From contig DGVL01000094.1 of assembly GCA_002394965.1 (NCBI GenBank), positions 1 through 48,587 on the forward strand: a DNA stretch of 48,587 nt, in the 5' to 3' direction. The notes beneath the pieces are model-generated. The model was not told the origin of the DNA, did not search any database, and was given only the letters and a program-made list of their open reading frames with translations. Made by a program: the position numbers and the translations under genes. Positions 15,186 through 24,244 of the stretch are shown piece by piece. Numbering within the stretch: the first letter of the stretch is position 1; every line of letters begins with the position of its first letter. Origin of the DNA: Lachnospira sp. UBA4285 (GTDB lineage: Bacteria; Bacillota; Clostridia; Lachnospirales; Lachnospiraceae).

Positions 15186-16607
15186 ATGAAGAAGTTCATG
15201 GACAAAGACTTCATGCTGTCGACCCCGACAGCACAGCATCTCTTCCACGATTATGCCGAGAAGATGCCGATTCTGGACTATCACTGCCACATCAACCCGC
15301 AGGAAATCGCCGAGGACAGAAAGTTCGACAACATCACGCAGGTATGGCTCGGCGGCGACCATTATAAATGGAGACAGATGCGCACCAACGGCATCGATGA
15401 GAAGTACATCACCGGAGATGCTCCGGACCGCGAAAAGTTCCAGAAGTACGCTGAGACTCTTGAGATGGCTATCGGCAACCCGCTGTACCACTGGTCGCAC
15501 CTCGAACTTCAGAGATACTTCGGCTACTACGGCACACTGAGCGGCGCCACCGCCGGAGAAGTCTGGGACCTTGCCAACAGCAAACTGCATGAGGACTCCA
15601 TGACTGTCCGCAACCTGATCCGCCAGTCCAACGTGACGCTGATTTGCACGACCGATGATCCGGCCGACTCCCTGGAGTGGCATCAGAAGATCAAGGATGA
15701 CCCGTCCTTTGACGTACAGGTGCTTCCGGCATGGCGCCCTGACAAGATCATGAACGTCGAGAAGCCGACATTTGCCCCGTATATCGCAAAGCTCTCCAAG
15801 GTCTCCGGTATTGATGTCAACTCGTATGATTCCATGATGAAGGCGCTGCGCGCGCGCATGGACTTCTTCGACACACTCGGCTGCAAGGTCTCTGACCACG
15901 CTCTGGAGTATGTAATGTACAAGCCGGCTTCAAAGGACGAGATCGAGAAGATCTTTGAAAAGGCCCTCAGCGGCAAGTCTGTAACAAAGGAAGAAGCCGA
16001 CAAGTTCCGGACCGCATTCCTGCAGGAGATCGCGGGCGATTATGTGAAGCACGGCTGGGTGATGCAGCTGCACTACGGCGCGATCCGCGACCAGAACACC
16101 GATATGTTCGAGAAGCTCGGACCGGATACCGGTTACGATGCCATCAATGCGTATGACAGCTCCATCGAGATGGGCCAGTTCCTGAATGCTCTCAGGAAGT
16201 CCGGCAATCTTCCGAAGACCATCATCTATTCTCTCAATCCTTCCGCTAACGCTACCATCGGCGCGCTGATCGGATGCTTCCAGGATTCCGACGCTGTGAT
16301 GAAGATTCAGCAGGGCAGCGCATGGTGGTTCAACGATCACAACCAGGGCATGCGCGCGCAGATGACCTCCCTCGCGAACCTGAGCCTGCTGGGCAACTTC
16401 AACGGCATGCTCACCGACTCCCGCTCGTTCCTGTCGTATCCGCGCCACGAATATTTCCGCCGCATTCTCTGCGACCTCATCGGCGGATGGGTCGAAAACG
16501 GTGAATACCCGGACGACGAGAAGGCTCTCAAGAAGATCGTGCAGGGAATCAGCTACAACAACGCTGTGCGCTACTTCGGATTTGACCTGAAGCCGGTCGA
16601 AGTATGA
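15186..16607 (+). CDS. uxaC: Uronate (glucuronate/galacturonate) isomerase
   Basis: This 473-residue amidohydrolase-superfamily enzyme converts D-galacturonate to D-tagaturonate and D-glucuronate to D-fructuronate. Characteristic features are the start MKKFMDKDFMLSTPTAQHLF, metal ligands His33 and His35 in LDYHCHINP, CTTDDPADSLEWH, MQLHYGAIRDQN and the C-terminal DSRSFLSYPRHEYFRR. Length fits the family. GGAGG lies 11 nt before ATG 15186. It shares a likely transcript with the regulator. UxaB, the next enzyme, is absent from the window, so the pathway must be completed elsewhere. Confidence 0.97.
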   Translation: MKKFMDKDFMLSTPTAQHLFHDYAEKMPILDYHCHINPQEIAEDRKFDNITQVWLGGDHYKWRQMRTNGIDEKYITGDAPDREKFQKYAETLEMAIGNPLYHWSHLELQRYFGYYGTLSGATAGEVWDLANSKLHEDSMTVRNLIRQSNVTLICTTDDPADSLEWHQKIKDDPSFDVQVLPAWRPDKIMNVEKPTFAPYIAKLSKVSGIDVNSYDSMMKALRARMDFFDTLGCKVSDHALEYVMYKPASKDEIEKIFEKALSGKSVTKEEADKFRTAFLQEIAGDYVKHGWVMQLHYGAIRDQNTDMFEKLGPDTGYDAINAYDSSIEMGQFLNALRKSGNLPKTIIYSLNPSANATIGALIGCFQDSDAVMKIQQGSAWWFNDHNQGMRAQMTSLANLSLLGNFNGMLTDSRSFLSYPRHEYFRRILCDLIGGWVENGEYPDDEKALKKIVQGISYNNAVRYFGFDLKPVEV

Positions 16608-16624
16608 CAGAATTACCTTGATGC

Positions 16625-16659
16625 AAAAAGGCCGTCACCCTTGTGGTGACGGCCTTTTT
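16625..16659. terminator. Bidirectional terminator between uxaC and the ComB-like gene
   Basis: AAAAAGGCCGTCACC (16625-16639) pairs exactly with GGTGACGGCCTTTTT (16645-16659) around CTTGT. The A and T tails allow termination in both directions between these convergent genes. Confidence 0.92.
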
Positions 16660-16687
16660 AAAGTTCTGACCGGATCCCGGCGCCCTT

Positions 16688-17380
16688 TCACGGCCTGGTG
16701 CCATACACAATTGTCCCTGTGTACAGATCCCCCGTCTTCTTCACGCCGATCACGAATGGGAATCTCCCGAATTTTGTGCACAGTTCATAGTCAGGCTCCT
16801 GATACTGCGGGAGCGCCGGATCAAAGAAATGTGCGCCGGCCGCCCGCAGCCTCTTTCGCGCCTGTTCCATGTCAAAAGGTTTCCCGAGCACCTTCGACTC
16901 AATATACTCGGCACAGATCCTGTCCTCATCCGCCGGCTCCAGGCCCGCCTTTCCCATCGCCACCGCCGTCACAATATCCGGGTCTCTGCGGCGGATATAC
17001 GCCGCGATGGCATCGGCATTGACCAGACTCCCGGTTATGATCTCATCCGCGTTCACGGCGTTCACGATGCCCTGGGTCCCGGCGCTCGTGGAGTGAATGA
17101 CCGTCTTTCCCAGCAGATCGGCGCCTTCCATCTCGCACGGAGAATTTCCGTAATCACACCCGGAGACCTTCGCTCCGCCTCTCTCGCCGAACAGAATCCA
17201 GTCCGGATGCTGCTTCTTCAGAGCGAATGCGGCCTCCATACTGCCGATGGGATGGGTCTGTCTCACCCCCGCCGCGAACATATATGCCTCCAGCGAGAAG
17301 GCACGGAACACATCGATAATGATGGTGAGGCCTTCCGCTTCCTTAGCTCCCTCGATCAGCTCCCGTTTCATGAATTTCAT
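16688..17380 (-). CDS. 2-phosphosulfolactate phosphatase family protein (ComB-like)
   Basis: This 230-residue protein matches the ComB family: LTIIIDVFRAFSLEAYMFAAG near the N-terminus, FGERGGAKVSGCDYGNSP, and the STSAGTQGIVNA loop. ComB removes phosphate from 2-phosphosulfolactate in coenzyme M synthesis in methanogens, but homologues are widespread in clostridia that make no coenzyme M, where the substrate is not known. The start at 17380 has GGGAGGAG 7 nt upstream. The gene follows the amidohydrolase after 52 nt and may share its transcript. Family membership is secure, function is not. Confidence 0.8.
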   Translation of the reverse strand: MKFMKRELIEGAKEAEGLTIIIDVFRAFSLEAYMFAAGVRQTHPIGSMEAAFALKKQHPDWILFGERGGAKVSGCDYGNSPCEMEGADLLGKTVIHSTSAGTQGIVNAVNADEIITGSLVNADAIAAYIRRRDPDIVTAVAMGKAGLEPADEDRICAEYIESKVLGKPFDMEQARKRLRAAGAHFFDPALPQYQEPDYELCTKFGRFPFVIGVKKTGDLYTGTIVYGTRP

Positions 17381-17432
17381 ATCGCAGCTCCTCCCGGATT
17401 TCTATCCGTTTCTGACACTCACCGCCACCCGG

Positions 17433-18719
17433 TCAGCAGAACGGATCCAGTCTGGCGTCAATCGCAGCTTTCCTGTGAATTTTCGGTGCCCGGATCAGTT
17501 TTCCACCGGCCATGACCATTCTGACATTGCCGAGCACATGCAGATCCTCAAGCGGGCTGCCCTCCGTCACGATCAGATCTGCCTCCTTGCCCTCCTCGAT
17601 CGAACCGGTAAGATCCCCGATTCCGGCCAGCGTGGCGGCGCGCAGGGTCGCCAGATAGAGAACATCTCTTCTCGTGACATCCACATACTTGTGAAAGTAC
17701 ACGAGCTCCCGCCAGAAATCATACTGTGTGATCCACGGGCAGCCGACATCGTTGCCAAGGCACACAGGGATGTCATACTTCACCGCGGCTCTGGCCATGT
17801 CCCGGATTCCTTCAAACACAATTCTTCCGTTATACTGCTGGATTTCCGTGGCTCCGGAAACCGGGCGGTCAAACAGCGCATACGGGAGAGCCGGGCTGAG
17901 CGTTGTCGTGAGTGATGCACCTGTCTTCTTGAACAGCCGGATCGTCTCCTCATCCGGCTTCGCGCCGTGCTCGATGGAATCCACGCCGCTGCTGAGCGCC
18001 ACTTTCATGCCTTCCTGCGATTCCACATGGGCAGCCACGCGCAAACCGCACGAGTGGGCCTTGTCGCACACCGCCTTTACCATCTCCGTGCTCATCTTCA
18101 GCTGTCCTGGTGCGCCCTTCTTCACGGCATCCATGACACCGCCCGTAATCATCAGTTTGATCAGATCCACGTTCTGGGAACGTGCGATGTCTACCTGGGC
18201 CAGCGCCTCATCGATACTGTGAGCCGCCACGGCCACAGACCCGGCCATGTGTCCGCCGGGGACGCTGATTCCCTCGTTGGCCGCGAGAATGCGCGGCCCC
18301 AGGCGTTTCCCGCTGCTAATCTCATCCCTGACTCTTGTGTCAAGATCGCGCAGTCCCCCGACAGTCCGGATAGTCGTCACACCGCTGAAGAGTTCGATTT
18401 TCGCGTAATCCGCCACCATCTTGTGAACAGCCGCGGCCGTCAGCGGGTTGGAGAACAGCCTGTCAACCACTCTTTTGTAATCCTTCTGCTTCTGCGGCTT
18501 CCCGTTTCCGCCATTGCCGGCAAGGTGCACATGCATGTTGATGAGTCCCGGCATAATATATCGGCCCTTCAGGTCGATCACATCGTACCCGGAGAGGTCA
18601 GGCAGATTCCCCGTTATTCCGGCGATCTTCCTCCCGTCGGTCAGCAGTGCCTTTCCGCGCAAAGGTTCCATGTCCTTCGTGCCGTCCAGAATCACACCAT
18701 TGACAAATGCATACTTCAT
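17433..18719 (-). CDS. Amidohydrolase family protein
   Basis: This 428-residue protein is a metal-dependent hydrolase of the amidohydrolase superfamily. It shows the HxH metal pair in MPGLINMHVHLAG, a lysine candidate for carboxylation in LIKLMITGG, further metal histidines in RVAAHVESQEG and DSIEHGAK, and the catalytic Asp in CLGNDVGC. The overall pattern resembles imidazolonepropionase-like and Xaa-Pro dipeptidase-like members. ATG 18719 follows GGAGG by 7 nt; 19 further codons upstream are open but unsupported. No transport or partner gene reveals the substrate. Confidence 0.82.
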   Translation of the reverse strand: MKYAFVNGVILDGTKDMEPLRGKALLTDGRKIAGITGNLPDLSGYDVIDLKGRYIMPGLINMHVHLAGNGGNGKPQKQKDYKRVVDRLFSNPLTAAAVHKMVADYAKIELFSGVTTIRTVGGLRDLDTRVRDEISSGKRLGPRILAANEGISVPGGHMAGSVAVAAHSIDEALAQVDIARSQNVDLIKLMITGGVMDAVKKGAPGQLKMSTEMVKAVCDKAHSCGLRVAAHVESQEGMKVALSSGVDSIEHGAKPDEETIRLFKKTGASLTTTLSPALPYALFDRPVSGATEIQQYNGRIVFEGIRDMARAAVKYDIPVCLGNDVGCPWITQYDFWRELVYFHKYVDVTRRDVLYLATLRAATLAGIGDLTGSIEEGKEADLIVTEGSPLEDLHVLGNVRMVMAGGKLIRAPKIHRKAAIDARLDPFC

Positions 18720-18832
18720 CCCAGTTCCTCCTGCCGTCATCCGCCGCACACGGTTCGGGTCATGCCGACCGCACAAGTTTCCTGTATCATATTACTCTTA
18801 TGTCATTCTTCAGGCAACGACCGGCTGCACAC

Positions 18833-18870
18833 AAAAATATGCCCCGCCGCCTCATTTCGAGGAGCGGGGC
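18833..18870 (-). terminator. Terminator of nrdD
   Basis: GCCCCGC plus CCTC pairs with GAGG plus GCGGGGC (18841-18870). The minus strand continues ATATTTTTG, giving the U-tract at 18837-18833. Confidence 0.8.
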
Positions 18871-18921
18871 GTCTGCCCTGTCATGCGCCCGTATGGAAAG
18901 GCCGGGGATCCCGCGGATGGA

Positions 18922-21147
18922 TTACAGGTGCATCACTCTGTCCTTGATCTCCTGCGTTCTGCCCTGGTTCCAGAACTGTGTGCCGATGTAACCGCACGTG
19001 CGTCTCGCGACGTTCATCTTTGACTGGTCGCGGTTTCCGCAGTTCGGGCACTCCCAGACGAGCTTTCCGTTTTTGTCGGTCACGATCTGAATCTGGCCGT
19101 CATACCCGCACACCTGGCAGTAGTCGCTCTTTGTGTTGAGCTCTGCATACATGATGTTGTCGTAGATGAACTGCATCACGGAGAGCACCGCCTCGATGTT
19201 GTTCTGAAGGTTCGGAACCTCCACATAGGATACCGCGCCGCCCGGGGAGAGCTTCTGGAATTCGGACTCGAACTTGAGCTTTGAGAAAGCGTCGATATGC
19301 TCGCGGACATTCACGTGGTAACTGTTGGTGATATAGTTGTGATCGGTCACATCCTTGATGATGCCGAAACGCTTCTGCAGGCACTTTGCAAACTTGTACG
19401 TCGTGGATTCCAGCGGTGTCCCGTAGATGGAGTAGTCGATATTCTCGGCCGCCTTCCACTTCGCACAGGCATCGTTCAGCCGCTTCATAACAGCCAGTGC
19501 GAACGGCTTCGCGGCCGGATCCGTGTGGCTCTTGCCGGTCATGTACTTGCACATCTCATACAGCCCGGCGTAGCCCAGTGAAATCGTGGAATAACCGCCG
19601 TAGAGAAGCTTGTCGATTTTCTCGCCCTTCTTCAGTCTTGCCAGCGCGCCGTACTGCCAGAGGATCGGCGCCACATCCGACGGCGTCCCCAGAAGTCTCT
19701 CGTGGCGGCAGCGGAGTGCCTTGTGGCACAGCTCCAGTCTCTCGTCCAGGATCTCCCAGAAACGGTCCATGTCGCGCTCCGACGAGCACGCCACGTCGAC
19801 CAGGTTGATGGTCACGACGCCCTGATTGAAGCGGCCGTAGTACTTTGGCTTTGACGGGTCATAATCGAGAGCTCCCGCCACATTGTCATACCCGTTTCCG
19901 GAGCGGTCCGGAGTCAGGAAGCTGCGGCACCCCATGCACGGATACACATCGCCGTTCCCTTCCGTCTCACCTTTCGAGAGCTTGTATTCGCGCATCTTCT
20001 TCTCGGAGATGTAATCCGGGACCATCCGCTTGGCCGTGCATTCCGCCGCCAGCTTCGTGAGATACCAGTATTTGGAATCCGGATGGATGTTGTCCTCCTC
20101 CAGAACATAAATGAGCTTCGGGAATGCCGGCGTGATCCAAACGCCTTTTTCATTCTTGACGCCCTGCATCCTCTGGCGGAGCACCTCCTCGATGACAAGC
20201 GCCAGATCCGATCTGGTCTGCCCGTCCGGCACTTCGTCCAGATACATGAACACCGTTACAAAGGGCGCCTGCCCATTTGTCGTCATGAGGGTGATGACCT
20301 GATACTGAATAGTCTGAACGCCGCGCTTAATCTCCTCGCGCACACGCATCTCCGCGACCTTGCGGATCTCCTCGTCTGTCGCCATGATCCCGCTCGCGCG
20401 GAAGTCCTCTCTCACCTCGCGTATGAACTTCTCACGGCTGACCTGGACAAATGGCGCCAGGTGCGACAGCGTGATACTCTGTCCGCCGTACTGGCTGCTG
20501 GCGATCTGCGCGATGGCCTGCGTGGCGATGTTGCAGGCGGTCGAGAAACTGTGCGGCTTCTCGATGAGCGTTCCGGAAATCACGGTGCCGTTCTGAAGCA
20601 TATCCTCAAGATTGACCAGGCAGCAGTTGTGCATATGCTGTGCGAAGTAGTCGGCATCGTGGAAATGGATGATCCCCTGCTCGTGTGCCTCGACGATATC
20701 GTCCGGGAGAAGAAATCTCTTCGTGATGTCCTTGCTGACCTCGCCGGCCATGTAGTCGCGCTGAACGCTGCTGACTGTCGGGTTCTTGTTGGAGTTTTCC
20801 TGCTTTACTTCCTCGTTGTTGCTCTCCAGAAGACTCAGGATTCTCTGGTCCGTCGTGTTGGACTTGCGGACCAGCGCCCGCTTGTAACGGTATGTGATGT
20901 ACTTCCTTGCGACCGAGAACGCCTGGTCCTTCATGATCTGGTCCTCGACCAGATCCTGAATCTCCTCGACGGAAAGCGCCCGCGTCGTCTTTTTCGCCTG
21001 TTCCTCGACAAAGCTGCCGACCGCCTGGATCTGATCTTCGCTCAGACGCTCCTGCTCCGGCACTTCCCGGTTCGCCTTCTGAACGGCGACAATGATCTTG
21101 CTGATATCGAACTCAACTTCTTCGCCGCTTCTCTTGATAATATTCAT
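18922..21147 (-). CDS. nrdD: Anaerobic ribonucleoside-triphosphate reductase
   Basis: This 741-residue class III ribonucleotide reductase makes deoxyribonucleotides without oxygen, using a glycyl radical. An ATP-cone occupies residues 1-95 (IKRSGEEVEFDISKIIVAVQ). The catalytic barrel includes HMHNCCLVNLEDML. The C-terminus has a zinc site (CQVCGYDG ... CPNCG) and the glycyl-radical motif RRTCGYIG with the radical at Gly719. The activating enzyme NrdG, often the next gene, is not adjacent: the gene is followed by a terminator and an amidohydrolase. Two NrdR-like boxes lie upstream, with an intrinsic terminator between them and the start. The ribosome binding site before 21147 is only moderate (GAGGG). 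Confidence 0.97.
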   Translation of the reverse strand: MNIIKRSGEEVEFDISKIIVAVQKANREVPEQERLSEDQIQAVGSFVEEQAKKTTRALSVEEIQDLVEDQIMKDQAFSVARKYITYRYKRALVRKSNTTDQRILSLLESNNEEVKQENSNKNPTVSSVQRDYMAGEVSKDITKRFLLPDDIVEAHEQGIIHFHDADYFAQHMHNCCLVNLEDMLQNGTVISGTLIEKPHSFSTACNIATQAIAQIASSQYGGQSITLSHLAPFVQVSREKFIREVREDFRASGIMATDEEIRKVAEMRVREEIKRGVQTIQYQVITLMTTNGQAPFVTVFMYLDEVPDGQTRSDLALVIEEVLRQRMQGVKNEKGVWITPAFPKLIYVLEEDNIHPDSKYWYLTKLAAECTAKRMVPDYISEKKMREYKLSKGETEGNGDVYPCMGCRSFLTPDRSGNGYDNVAGALDYDPSKPKYYGRFNQGVVTINLVDVACSSERDMDRFWEILDERLELCHKALRCRHERLLGTPSDVAPILWQYGALARLKKGEKIDKLLYGGYSTISLGYAGLYEMCKYMTGKSHTDPAAKPFALAVMKRLNDACAKWKAAENIDYSIYGTPLESTTYKFAKCLQKRFGIIKDVTDHNYITNSYHVNVREHIDAFSKLKFESEFQKLSPGGAVSYVEVPNLQNNIEAVLSVMQFIYDNIMYAELNTKSDYCQVCGYDGQIQIVTDKNGKLVWECPNCGNRDQSKMNVARRTCGYIGTQFWNQGRTQEIKDRVMHL

Positions 21148-21223
21148 TCTCTGCCCTCTGCTGTGTGTGACGGTTGATATTTTAGCGAGTTTACGGATTT
21201 CACGTATTCCCGGCTGTCTGCGT

Positions 21224-21267
21224 AAAAAACAAAAAGTCCCGCGCGTGATCGCTCACGTGCAGGACTC
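21224..21267 (-). terminator. Strong intrinsic terminator or attenuator in front of nrdD
   Basis: On the minus strand AGTCC and GCACGTGA pair with TCACGCGC and GGACT around GCGA, with one G-U pair and one bulge-like mismatch. A long U-tract (TTTTTGTTTTTT) follows. It lies 77 nt upstream of the nrdD start and 90 nt downstream of the YhaN-like stop codon. Confidence 0.85.
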
Positions 21268-21291
21268 ATGTTACTACATATTGTGGTTTAG
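21256..21291 (-). promoter_or_regulatory. Putative nrdD promoter
   Basis: The minus strand has TTGACC at about 21296-21291, a 17-nt spacer and TAACAT at about 21273-21268. The proximal NrdR-like box falls inside the spacer. If used, transcription would begin at the foot of the terminator hairpin. The assignment is tentative. Confidence 0.4.
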
Positions 21292-21319
21292 GTCAAGCGA
21301 GTAATACTATATATAGTTT
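21271..21319. promoter_or_regulatory. Pair of NrdR-like boxes
   Basis: ACTATATATAGT (21306-21317), a perfect palindrome, and ACTACATATTGT (21273-21284) both fit the core of the NrdR box acaCwAtATaTwGtgt. Their centres are 33 bp apart, close to the three helical turns typical of tandem NrdR sites. NrdR represses ribonucleotide reductase genes in response to dATP/ATP. Confidence 0.7.
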
Positions 21320-21357
21320 TTACCATACCGCGCCGCCAGGGCGCTCTCTCACAGGGT

Positions 21358-22992
21358 TTACGGCATCCGGCTGCTCTGACAGGTCAGATAAATAATCTGC
21401 CTTCCACCTGACTGATTGAGCAGAAATGAGAGAACCTTCTCCATGTGACTGTCATCCAGATTAACAAAAGGATCGTCAAGAATCAACACCGGATGATCCT
21501 GCGGGTACAGTCCGTCGAGCAGAGCCAGGCGCTCCGCAAAGCGGAACAGATCCTGCGAGCCGCTGCTGTAATAGCCGAGCTGTCTCTCACGCCCGTTCTC
21601 GACGACGCTCAGGCGGAAATTCTCATCCACCTTCACTTCCATGGCGCTGCCATCTGTGAACAGTTCCAGGTACGCATTGATATGCTGGCTCACAAGCCTC
21701 CTCGCGCCCTCTGCGGCCGTTTTTGCGGCTTCCTGAAGCAGTCTGTCCGCCTGCGTGTAAACTTCCGCCCGCCGGCTCTCCTCGTCGATCTGCGCGGTCA
21801 GCTCCTCGACGCGTCTCTTCTTCCCGGCGTACTGCGCCTTGAGTTTTCCTTTCTGCTCAGCGTACATCTGCTGGGCCCGCTCGTTCTCCTCCTGGCGCGA
21901 GCGCATCATCTGTTCCCGGCTGATGCCTTCCGCCCGCTTCACCGTGTGCGACGTCACCGCCGAGAGAATCAGCACCGCCAGAATCATCATGCCGATACCT
22001 GCGGCAATGACAAAGGGAGGTCTCGCCGCCGGCACATATATGCTCCCCGCGATCCCGACAATGAGCAGCAGAATGGCGATGGCAATCAGCCTGCCGTGGC
22101 TCTTCTTTTCCGGAGGCTGGGTCAGTTTGCGCATCAGTTTCGAGTCATTCAGATCCTCCTCTGTCAGATGCACATCGTCAAGATCCTGCGTGTCTGACAG
22201 GATTCTCGTGTAATCCTTGATATCCGCCGTGCTGTCCGCGTCCGCCTCCAGGTAATTGAAATCACTCCCCTCTTTCTCGACGAACCCTTCGCCCGACTGT
22301 TCCCGCGCAAGATCCTGAGTCTCTTTCTGTTTCAAATCGTGGTACTGCGCGCGGATCGTCCGCATATCGGCGGCAAGCTGCGTTCTCTCGTCGCGCAGCT
22401 GCGCCAGATGCCCGCGGCCGCCCTGTCGGTTGTAGTAACGCACGGCATCCTGCAGCCGCTTCAGGGCGCCCGGAAGCTTCTTCATGTCCGGGTCCGGATC
22501 CACACTGCCAAGCTCCGCCTGGAGAGGCGCCTCAACGTCAAGCCCATCCGCCACCGGGGCCGTCGATTCACTTGTCAGAAGCAGCGTAGAGGCAAAGGCG
22601 TCCCGGCTGATCCCAAAGATCGTCTCCCCCGGCACGTCGCCCAGCGCTTCTGTCACCCTGCCGGTCGCTGTATCTGTGACGATGAGCGTGTCATCCTTCT
22701 CCCGGTTCCCGAATGTCCGCTCGATCCTGTAATGCCGGCCTTTCCACTCGATCTGCAGTCCGCCGCCCATCCGGGCGTTGTTCCAGGGCGCGTATTTCGT
22801 CCGCTCCTCGTCGCGCAGGTCCTTTCTGGGACGTGCAGGTGGCATTCCGTAGAACATCGCCCGCAGGAACGCCGCCAGTGTGCTCTTTCCGAAACCGTTG
22901 TCGGCCAGTATGCTGTTGAGCCCGGGATCTAATTCTTTCTGAAAGCCTTCCAGTTTTCCGAAGGCGTCAATGCGAATCTTCTCAATCTTCAC
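21358..22992 (-). CDS. YhaN/Rad50-like ATPase with internal transmembrane hairpin
   Basis: This 544-residue protein has the split ATPase head of the SbcC/Rad50/YhaN family: Walker A in NGFGKSTLAAFLRAMFYG at the N-terminus, and the signature YSSGSQDLFRFAERLALLDG, Walker B PVLILDDPFVNLDD and a switch region at the C-terminus. Between them are short helical, charged segments and two adjacent hydrophobic helices (LIAIAILLLIVGIAGSIYV and FVIAAGIGMMILAVLIL) instead of a long coiled coil and zinc hook. It overlaps the nuclease gene by 4 nt (ATGA), so the two are translationally coupled and probably form a nuclease-ATPase complex at or near the membrane. Usual YhaN proteins are near 950 residues, so this is a short version. 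Confidence 0.83.
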   Translation of the reverse strand: MKIEKIRIDAFGKLEGFQKELDPGLNSILADNGFGKSTLAAFLRAMFYGMPPARPRKDLRDEERTKYAPWNNARMGGGLQIEWKGRHYRIERTFGNREKDDTLIVTDTATGRVTEALGDVPGETIFGISRDAFASTLLLTSESTAPVADGLDVEAPLQAELGSVDPDPDMKKLPGALKRLQDAVRYYNRQGGRGHLAQLRDERTQLAADMRTIRAQYHDLKQKETQDLAREQSGEGFVEKEGSDFNYLEADADSTADIKDYTRILSDTQDLDDVHLTEEDLNDSKLMRKLTQPPEKKSHGRLIAIAILLLIVGIAGSIYVPAARPPFVIAAGIGMMILAVLILSAVTSHTVKRAEGISREQMMRSRQEENERAQQMYAEQKGKLKAQYAGKKRRVEELTAQIDEESRRAEVYTQADRLLQEAAKTAAEGARRLVSQHINAYLELFTDGSAMEVKVDENFRLSVVENGRERQLGYYSSGSQDLFRFAERLALLDGLYPQDHPVLILDDPFVNLDDSHMEKVLSFLLNQSGGRQIIYLTCQSSRMP

Positions 22993-24233
22993 AGTGGCAG
23001 CTCCTCTCCGTCCAGAGCGGCATATCCGGCTTTCAGGACTTCATCCGCCGTCTCCGGTGCGAGTCCTGCGTCCCTGACGAGTTCCCGGAAGATTTCCCGC
23101 AGAGCGATCTGCGACCCCGCCTCATCTTCCGCCTGCTCTGTAATCTTCCTCGCAAGCGGGCGCTCTTCTCTGGTCCAGTCGTCTGCGTCTGCGGCTATCT
23201 GCGCTTCCTCCTGCGGATTCCAGATCCGGGTCGCATCTTCATCTGGTTCCGGGGAGGCCACGCGCGACGTGTTCATCTGCTGTCCCCGCCCGAGTATTGT
23301 GAGGGATGACGTATCGATCCGCACGCCGAAATACTCCTGCAGCAGCATCTTCTGAAGACTCGCCGGGTTGAATTCCTCTTCTTTTGCCGCACCGTCCAGA
23401 TGCAGATATACCAGATTTTCCTCGGCGACATCCTGAAGGGACTGGTGAATTTTATTCAGAATGTCACCCTCGGTGTCCGCTCTGTCCAGTGTGCAGGTCA
23501 CGGCGGCGCACTCCCGCAGGGCCGCCCGCACAAACCGCCGGCTCCCATTTTCCGTGTTGACCACGATGAAGCCCTTCCTGCCAGGTTCATCGTAACCCCG
23601 TGCCTCGAGACATCCCGGCCAGCACAGTGTCAGTCTGGCATCGACCTGCGCAGCTCCGGCCGCGTGCACATGACCGAGCGCCCCGTAATCCAGATTCCGG
23701 TTCTTCAGCGCTGAAAAGGGCACTACCGTCCCGTCAGCGAATGTGAAGCTCTGCCCAGACACTGTCCCGTGCATCATGACGATGTTGAACAGCTGGATAT
23801 CTGCCTTGATGTAGCGGATGTCATCCGCCGTCTCCGCCGCGAAGACGCGCGTGGCGCCCATGCGGACAGAGTGCCCGCCCGTCAGTATTTTAACGTTGCT
23901 CGGAAGCCGGTCCGCAGGATCGCCGGAACTTGCCCGCTGCTCTCTCGCGTGAAGAAAACGCCCGTCGTGATTGCCGGGCAGAATCAGGAACCGCACCGGC
24001 GTGGCAGACGCCATCGCTGCCAGGCAGCGCTTCCATGTCTCCGGTGTCACATAATCGGTGTCAAAAAGATCGCCGGCAATCAGGCACGCGTCAATCCGGT
24101 GGCGCCTCGCCATGGCCGCGATACGTGACAGCGAGTCATTGATCTCCCTGCGCCGTAAAGCCGCCCTGTCAGGCAAAAGCCCGCTCTCCAGAGACGACCC
24201 GATATGAAGATCCGCACAGTGAAGTATTCGCAT
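22989..24233 (-). CDS. SbcD/YhaO-like DNA repair exonuclease (metallophosphoesterase)
   Basis: This 414-residue protein carries the Mre11-type phosphoesterase motifs: MRILHCADLHIGS (Asp8, His10), ACLIAGDLFDTD, ILPGNHDGRF, MMHGTVSG and GALGHVHAAG. These ligands bind two manganese ions and cut DNA ends. The C-terminal part is charged and likely contacts the ATPase. It is the partner of the downstream YhaN-like gene, with which it overlaps. The start lies 11 nt after the HAD-fusion gene stop. It could be called SbcD, but the short ATPase partner is nearer to the YhaO/YhaN pair. Confidence 0.88.
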   Translation of the reverse strand: MRILHCADLHIGSSLESGLLPDRAALRRREINDSLSRIAAMARRHRIDACLIAGDLFDTDYVTPETWKRCLAAMASATPVRFLILPGNHDGRFLHAREQRASSGDPADRLPSNVKILTGGHSVRMGATRVFAAETADDIRYIKADIQLFNIVMMHGTVSGQSFTFADGTVVPFSALKNRNLDYGALGHVHAAGAAQVDARLTLCWPGCLEARGYDEPGRKGFIVVNTENGSRRFVRAALRECAAVTCTLDRADTEGDILNKIHQSLQDVAEENLVYLHLDGAAKEEEFNPASLQKMLLQEYFGVRIDTSSLTILGRGQQMNTSRVASPEPDEDATRIWNPQEEAQIAADADDWTREERPLARKITEQAEDEAGSQIALREIFRELVRDAGLAPETADEVLKAGYAALDGEELPL

Positions 24234-24244
24234 AGATTCTCACC

